Part shown: positions 6,274 to 9,267 of the stretch, in pieces
Position numbering within the stretch: the stretch's first letter is position 1
Layout: every line of letters begins with the position of its first letter
Assembly (NCBI GenBank): GCA_945872285.1
Contig: CAMBZR010000100.1
Span: 1 to 9,267, forward strand
Direction of reading: 5' to 3'
Length of the DNA stretch: 9,267 nt
From: Bordetella parapertussis
GTDB lineage: Bacteria > Pseudomonadota > Gammaproteobacteria > Burkholderiales > Burkholderiaceae_B
The notes under the pieces: generated by a model
Databases searched by the model: none
What the model saw: the letters and a program-made list of their open reading frames with translations, nothing else
Told to the model about the DNA's origin: nothing
Translations under genes and position numbers: made by a program

Positions 6274-6641
6274 ATGAGTTGGGAAGTCGAATACACAGAT
6301 GAGTTTGAACTTTGGTGGCAAGCATTAACAGAGCGTGAGCAAGAATCGCTGAATGCCTCAGTTAAGCTCTTGGAAGAACGTGGTCCAAGTCTAGGGCATC
6401 CTCACAGCAGCGGTATAAATGGATCGAAACACACACACACATGCGCGAATTGAGAACCCAAACGGCCGGTAAGCCTTTTAGAACCTTATACGCCTTTGAT
6501 CCCCGGCGGTGTGCGATCTTGCTAATTGGCGGAGACAAAACTGGTGACGGCCGATGGTATGAAACGCAAGTGCCGATAGCAGATCGACTGTACGACGAAC
6601 ACTTAAAACAACTAAAACAAGAGGGAAAGTTAAATGGCTAA
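6274..6641 (+). pseudogene. higB: HigB-type (Gp49/RelE-like) toxin gene, frameshifted in a CA repeat
   Basis: The first reading frame, from ATG at 6274, encodes a normal toxin N-terminus (MSWEVEYTDEFELWWQALTE) up to GSKHTH, then shifts and stops at TGA 6451-6453 after 59 residues. The rest of the family sequence, MRELRTQTAGKPFRTLYAFDPRR followed by ILLIGGDKTGDGRWYE and the C-terminal ADRLYDEHLKQL helix, continues in another frame from 6441 to TAA 6639-6641. The break falls in six CA units at 6430-6441. Removing one CA unit gives a continuous 121-residue protein reading GSKHTHMRELR, the form expected for phage Gp49-like HigB toxins, ribosome-dependent mRNA interferases. Apart from the CA tract no damage is visible. 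The ATG at 6441 lies exactly at the junction and could restart a 66-residue C-terminal fragment. The end overlaps the antitoxin start by eight bases. It could be an inactivated toxin, a phase-variable one, or a sequence error. Confidence 0.85.
6430..6441 (+). repeat. (CA)6 dinucleotide tract in the toxin gene
   Basis: Six uninterrupted CA units sit between AAA (Lys52) and TGCGCG in the toxin gene. Short dinucleotide runs slip during replication, and each unit gained or lost shifts the frame by two bases. Five units would give an open toxin frame; the six seen here give an early stop. Confidence 0.95.
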
Positions 6642-6951
6642 GAAATTTAGCGTTTTAAGAGAAGCGATGAGTCCCGAGGCTCAAGAACGGAGCCTGACCA
6701 AAGCAGCCCAGATGCTTGCGGAGATGCCGTTGAATGAGCTTCGCCAAGCCCGAGGGCTATCGCAAAAGATGCTAGCCGAACTCTTGCACGTTCAGCAACC
6801 CTCAATCGCCAAGCTCGAAAAAAGGACAGATATGTATTTGTCGACCTTGCGCAGCCACATCGAAGCAATGGGCGGGCAATTAGAAATCATCGCCCGATTT
6901 CCCGACGGAGTCGTAAAGATTAGTAACTTTGCAGAAATTGGGCTGAGGTAA
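6634..6951 (+). CDS. higA: HigA-type XRE-family antitoxin
   Basis: A 105-residue Cro/C1-type DNA-binding protein. The helix-turn-helix spans about residues 33-76, with LNELRQARGLSQKMLAELLHV followed by the recognition helix QQPSIAKLEKR. Then comes the TDMYLSTLRSHIEAMGGQLEIIARFPDG segment characteristic of antitoxins paired with Gp49-like HigB toxins. It would bind and neutralise the toxin and repress the operon. The start overlaps the toxin stop by eight bases (ATG 6634, toxin TAA 6639-6641), typical of translationally coupled TA pairs with the toxin gene first. GAGGG at 6621-6625 gives an independent ribosome-binding site, so the antitoxin can be made although toxin translation is cut short. 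The frame is intact. Confidence 0.92.
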   Translation: MAKKFSVLREAMSPEAQERSLTKAAQMLAEMPLNELRQARGLSQKMLAELLHVQQPSIAKLEKRTDMYLSTLRSHIEAMGGQLEIIARFPDGVVKISNFAEIGLR

Positions 6952-7015
6952 CAAGAGGCGACCGGGGAGGTTTCCGCTTCGAGAATCTCGTTTGGCTCTC
7001 AGAAACATTACTTTA

Positions 7016-7031
7016 CATAATATACATTATG
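7016..7031. repeat. AT-rich 16-bp inverted repeat in a convergent gap
   Basis: CATAAT (7016-7021) and ATTATG (7026-7031) are perfect inverted repeats around a 4-base centre. They lie in the 152-base gap between the antitoxin and the crotonase gene, both of which end here. The hairpin would be weak, so a protein-binding site or chance are both possible. I see no gene in this gap. Confidence 0.4.
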
Positions 7032-7049
7032 CGTATTATTCCAATAGAC

Positions 7050-7087
7050 AAAAAGTGCATTTTCTCTTGCTTTCGCAATGAAAATGC
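7050..7087 (-). terminator. Intrinsic terminator of the Bug/crotonase operon
   Basis: GCATTTTC (7057-7064) pairs perfectly with GAAAATGC (7080-7087). Inside, TTGC (7067-7070) pairs with GCAA (7075-7078) around a TTTC loop, giving a two-part stem with a small bulge. On the minus strand the hairpin is followed within two bases by five T residues (complement of A7050-A7054). It lies 16 bases past the stop codon of the crotonase gene, so it most likely ends that operon. Confidence 0.75.
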
Positions 7088-7103
7088 CCTCCGCTCCTTT
7101 CGT

Positions 7104-7904
7104 CTAGTTGCCAGTGAACTTGGGTTTACGCTTTTCTGAGAACGCTAAAATCGCCTCTTTGTAATCTTGCGTCGTTTGCACCAGCGCTTGATTGGCCGCT
7201 GCCATATCCAACGACGTATGCAACGGCACGTGTTGCGAATCACGAATCAAGCGTTTGCTGGCGCGCGACGACTGCACTGGATGCGACGCAATCCGTTGTG
7301 CGAGCTTTCTTGCCTCGTCCATCAAGTCAGCATCATCTACAACCTTAGATACCAAGCCAATCTTAGCCGCCTCTTCGCCGTCAATAAAATCACCGGTAAA
7401 GGTCATTTCATAGGCTTTCGACAACCCCACGGCGCGTGGCAAAAACCAAGCCCCACCGTCACCTGATAACAATCCCACGCGCAAAAAACTCTCGCCAAAC
7501 TTGGCGCTGCGTGCCGCAAGGCGGATATCACACATCGTGGCCAAGTCGAGCCCAGCACCAATCGCTGCACCGTTGACGGCTGCAATTGAGGGTGCTTCAA
7601 GGCTATACAAAGCCAACGGAATGCGCTGAATGCCCTCGTGGTAATAGCGGCGAACTTCAGTCGGCGTCCTCGGTTTATCTTCTGTGGCGCGATCTTTCAT
7701 CTTTTTAACGTTACCACCTGACGAAAACCCCTCGCCTGCACCAGTCAAAATCACGCAACCGACCGATAAATCGGCATTTATTCTTGCCACATGCGCAACG
7801 ATTGCATCGATGATTGCATCCGACAAGGCGTTGCGCGTATCGGGTTCGTTCAGTGTTAGCGTCACAACCCCGCCGTTCTGCTCATAAGTCACTGCGTCAG
7901 TCAT
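7104..7904 (-). CDS. Crotonase-family protein (enoyl-CoA hydratase/isomerase-like)
   Basis: A 266-residue protein of usual crotonase length. FSSGGNVKKM at 60-69 and NGAAIGAGLDLATMCDIRLA at 111-130 give the oxyanion-hole and CoA-binding motifs; FGESFLRVGLLSGDGGAWFLPRAVG at 136-160 is the second signature. By motif comparison with rat mitochondrial enoyl-CoA hydratase, the first catalytic Glu (Glu144) is Asp120 here and the second (Glu164) is Phe140. It is therefore unlikely to be a standard hydratase; an isomerase, a hydrolase or another acyl-CoA reaction is more likely. The C-terminal FSEKRKPKFTGN end is typical. It starts nine bases after the stop of the Bug receptor gene, and its ribosome-binding site (AGGA, complement of 7912-7915) overlaps that stop codon. 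The two are therefore surely co-transcribed and probably translationally coupled. Confidence 0.88.
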   Translation of the reverse strand: MTDAVTYEQNGGVVTLTLNEPDTRNALSDAIIDAIVAHVARINADLSVGCVILTGAGEGFSSGGNVKKMKDRATEDKPRTPTEVRRYYHEGIQRIPLALYSLEAPSIAAVNGAAIGAGLDLATMCDIRLAARSAKFGESFLRVGLLSGDGGAWFLPRAVGLSKAYEMTFTGDFIDGEEAAKIGLVSKVVDDADLMDEARKLAQRIASHPVQSSRASKRLIRDSQHVPLHTSLDMAAANQALVQTTQDYKEAILAFSEKRKPKFTGN

Positions 7905-7913
7905 CTTGAAATC

Positions 7914-8885
7914 CTATTTTGAAAGTACTTCATTTTTTACGGCAGCTCGCCAGCGCTCTGTTTCGGTGGCGATATGGTTCTTGACATCGTCTGGGCTACC
8001 CATCTTGATTGCTGTCGCAAAACTGGCCAAGCGGTCTTGCATCAGTTGCGTCTTTAAAGCCGTATTGACGTTTGCATTGAGCTTTGCGACGATGTCTGCG
8101 GGGATTCCAGCGGGGCCTAGTAAAAAGAACGAAATATCAGGTGTCATCGTTGGAAAACCCGCCTCGATTGCGGTGGGCACGTCGGGCAATGCATTCAGGC
8201 GTTTTTCACCAGTCACGGCCAGCGCTGTAACTTTGCCCCCCTTGACCAGGGGTAAAGCAGAGGCCGAGGTGGTAATCCAAAGCTGAATACGGCCGGCCAA
8301 CACGTCGACTTGAGCATCTGAGGTGGCTTTGTAAGGCACCATGACCATATCGACACCCGCACCAGACTTAAAGAGCGAACCTAAAAAGGCCGACATACTG
8401 CCGGCTGGCCCGTTGTAATTCATCTCACCTGGTTTAGCTTTGGCTAACGCCGCCAACTCTTTCAGGGTTTTTGCTGGCACGCTAGGCGGCACGGACAGCA
8501 CGTAAGGCAAACCTGCCACAAAGGCGATCGGTGTGAAATCTTTAGACATGTTGGTTCGAATCGTGTTCGAGACCTGATAAATGATGCTGCTCGTGCTGGT
8601 CAGGATCATTGTGTAGCCGTCTGGCTTAGCTTGGGCTGTGTAATCCATCGCAATGTTGCCGGTAGCGCCCACCTTGTTTTCGATCACAAAGGTCACGCCT
8701 AATTGCTCATTCAGTCGTTGCCCAATTTCACGGGAAATCATATCGTTGCCACTGCCTGGGCCATAGGGCACGATGATCGTGACTGGCTTGGTAGGATAGT
8801 TAGTTTGGGCGTGCGCGCTTAAGCCCATTAAGCCCGTAATAAACGAGAGAGTAACTACAATCAAAGCACGTAGAGTCATTGTCAT
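7914..8885 (-). CDS. Bug-family periplasmic solute receptor (tripartite tricarboxylate transporter type)
   Basis: A 323-residue extracytoplasmic solute-binding protein of normal family length. Residues 1-26 are a Sec signal peptide, with cleavage probably after AHA26. The mature protein shows family hallmarks: YPTKPVTIIVPYGPGSGNDMISR at 30-52, VIENKVGATGNIAMDYTAQAKPDGYT at 67-92, a VPYKATSDAQVDVLAGRIQ stretch, and LNALPDVPTAIEAGFP near residue 230. Bug receptors bind small carboxylates, often aromatic or dicarboxylic acids or amides, and deliver them to TctAB-type permeases or act as sensors; no permease genes are in the window. AGGAGG (complement of 8890-8895) lies only four bases from the first ATG and ten from a second in-frame ATG at 8877-8879, so translation may start at either. 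It is followed directly by the crotonase gene, suggesting the imported acid is used as a CoA thioester. Confidence 0.93.
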   Translation of the reverse strand: MTMTLRALIVVTLSFITGLMGLSAHAQTNYPTKPVTIIVPYGPGSGNDMISREIGQRLNEQLGVTFVIENKVGATGNIAMDYTAQAKPDGYTMILTSTSSIIYQVSNTIRTNMSKDFTPIAFVAGLPYVLSVPPSVPAKTLKELAALAKAKPGEMNYNGPAGSMSAFLGSLFKSGAGVDMVMVPYKATSDAQVDVLAGRIQLWITTSASALPLVKGGKVTALAVTGEKRLNALPDVPTAIEAGFPTMTPDISFFLLGPAGIPADIVAKLNANVNTALKTQLMQDRLASFATAIKMGSPDDVKNHIATETERWRAAVKNEVLSK

Positions 8886-8987
8886 AAAGCCTCCTGATTA
8901 TTGTTTTTACGAATTGTGGTCAAATTTTCTAATTTTTAAACAATACCGATTCTTGTGCTGAGGCGCAATGCCTCGTAGGTGCACTCC
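8886..8987 (-). other. Gap between the two Bug receptor genes
   Basis: A 102-base gap between two same-strand receptor genes. It holds the strong AGGAGG of the downstream gene, an AT-rich centre (about 8900-8945), and a small hairpin with GAGGC (8960-8964) pairing with GCCTC (8970-8974). No T tract follows the hairpin on the minus strand, so it is not a clear terminator. I see no convincing promoter, so read-through from the upstream receptor gene is possible. Confidence 0.4.
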
Positions 8988-9267
8988 TCACTTTGGCTTT
9001 AACCCCGCCTCTTTGGCAATCTTGGCAAAACGTGCGATTTCTTCAAGTTGGTAGCGTCGCATTTGTTCAGCCTTAAATGGCATTAACTCAACGAGCACTT
9101 GATCGGCGTACTCTTTGGCCACGGGTGTTGCCAAAATGATCTGCAGTACCTCTTCTAATTTATTGGTAATACTCTCAGGCGTGTCGCTTCGAACGTAAAA
9201 CGATGTCCAAGTGTAGTTTGTAAACTCTGGAAAACCACTTTCAGCGATCGTCGGCACCTCTGGAAAA
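8988..9267 (-). CDS. Bug-family solute receptor, C-terminal part (cut by window edge)
   Basis: The open frame runs to the right edge of the window with no start needed: it reads FPEVPTIAESGFPEFTNYTWTSFY, the family motif normally about 230 residues into a Bug receptor. The 92 codons before the TGA at 8988-8990 are therefore the C-terminal third of a second receptor. The GTG at 9255-9257 is an internal valine codon, not a start. It ends with an Arg/Glu/Lys-rich helix (MRRYQLEEIARFAKIAKEAGLKPK), usual for the family. Its sequence differs clearly from the neighbouring receptor, so the two are paralogs and not a recent duplication. The full length, signal peptide and promoter lie outside the window. 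Confidence 0.9.
   Translation of the reverse strand, partial: FPEVPTIAESGFPEFTNYTWTSFYVRSDTPESITNKLEEVLQIILATPVAKEYADQVLVELMPFKAEQMRRYQLEEIARFAKIAKEAGLKPK

Noticed and set aside
7906..8286. 126-codon plus-strand open frame opposite the Bug receptor
   Set aside because: It is antisense to a clear family member, with no ribosome-binding site or recognisable domain.
8895..8930. Possible minus-strand promoter (TTGACC and AATAAT) for the complete Bug gene
   Set aside because: Spacing is only 15 bases, and transcription would start within or past the AGGAGG, destroying the ribosome-binding site.
9255..9257. GTG start for a small 89-residue protein at the right edge
   Set aside because: The frame is open upstream to the window edge and reads into the Bug motif FPEVPTIAESGFP, so it is the end of a longer gene.

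Overview
The window looks like a piece of a betaproteobacterial chromosome, probably Burkholderiales and perhaps Alcaligenaceae-like. This rests on two Bug-family periplasmic solute receptors, a family strongly expanded in that order, together with a beta-class GST, a pirin, and a DmlA/TtuC-type decarboxylating dehydrogenase, at roughly even base composition. The taxonomic call is inference. No phage, IS element, CRISPR array, tRNA or rRNA is visible.

Layout. Bases 1-516 hold a minus-strand gene for a small exported protein with three 14-residue Tyr/Pro/Gln repeats, closed by a strong intrinsic terminator. Bases 683-2243 hold a minus-strand pair, pirin then beta-class glutathione S-transferase, probably co-transcribed. 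Diverging from the pirin is a plus-strand D-malate/tartrate dehydrogenase (2355-3455), followed by a long perfect hairpin, a compact family 2 glycosyltransferase (3586-4227) and an HpcH/HpaI-type class II aldolase (4303-5067). A ketopantoate-reductase-family gene (5140-6132, minus) converges on the aldolase. Bases 6274-6951 hold a HigB/HigA-type toxin-antitoxin operon whose toxin is frameshifted inside a (CA)6 tract, while the antitoxin is intact. The right end is a minus-strand operon: a Bug receptor cut by the window edge, a complete Bug receptor, and a crotonase-family protein with non-canonical catalytic positions, ending at a clear intrinsic terminator near 7050-7087.

How it fits together. 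Most genes belong to uptake and breakdown of small organic acids: Bug receptors bind carboxylates, DmlA/TtuC oxidises and decarboxylates 2-hydroxy-diacids, HpaI-type aldolases cleave 4-hydroxy-2-oxo acids, and the crotonase acts on acyl-CoA. They occur as several short transcription units rather than one operon, so a single shared pathway is not shown. The glycosyltransferase and the TA module look like insertions into this metabolic setting.

The most interesting point is the toxin reading frame. Removing one CA unit restores an uninterrupted 121-residue toxin, so the locus is either a very recent pseudogene or a slippage-prone, potentially phase-variable toxin. I did not find a clearly new multi-gene system here.
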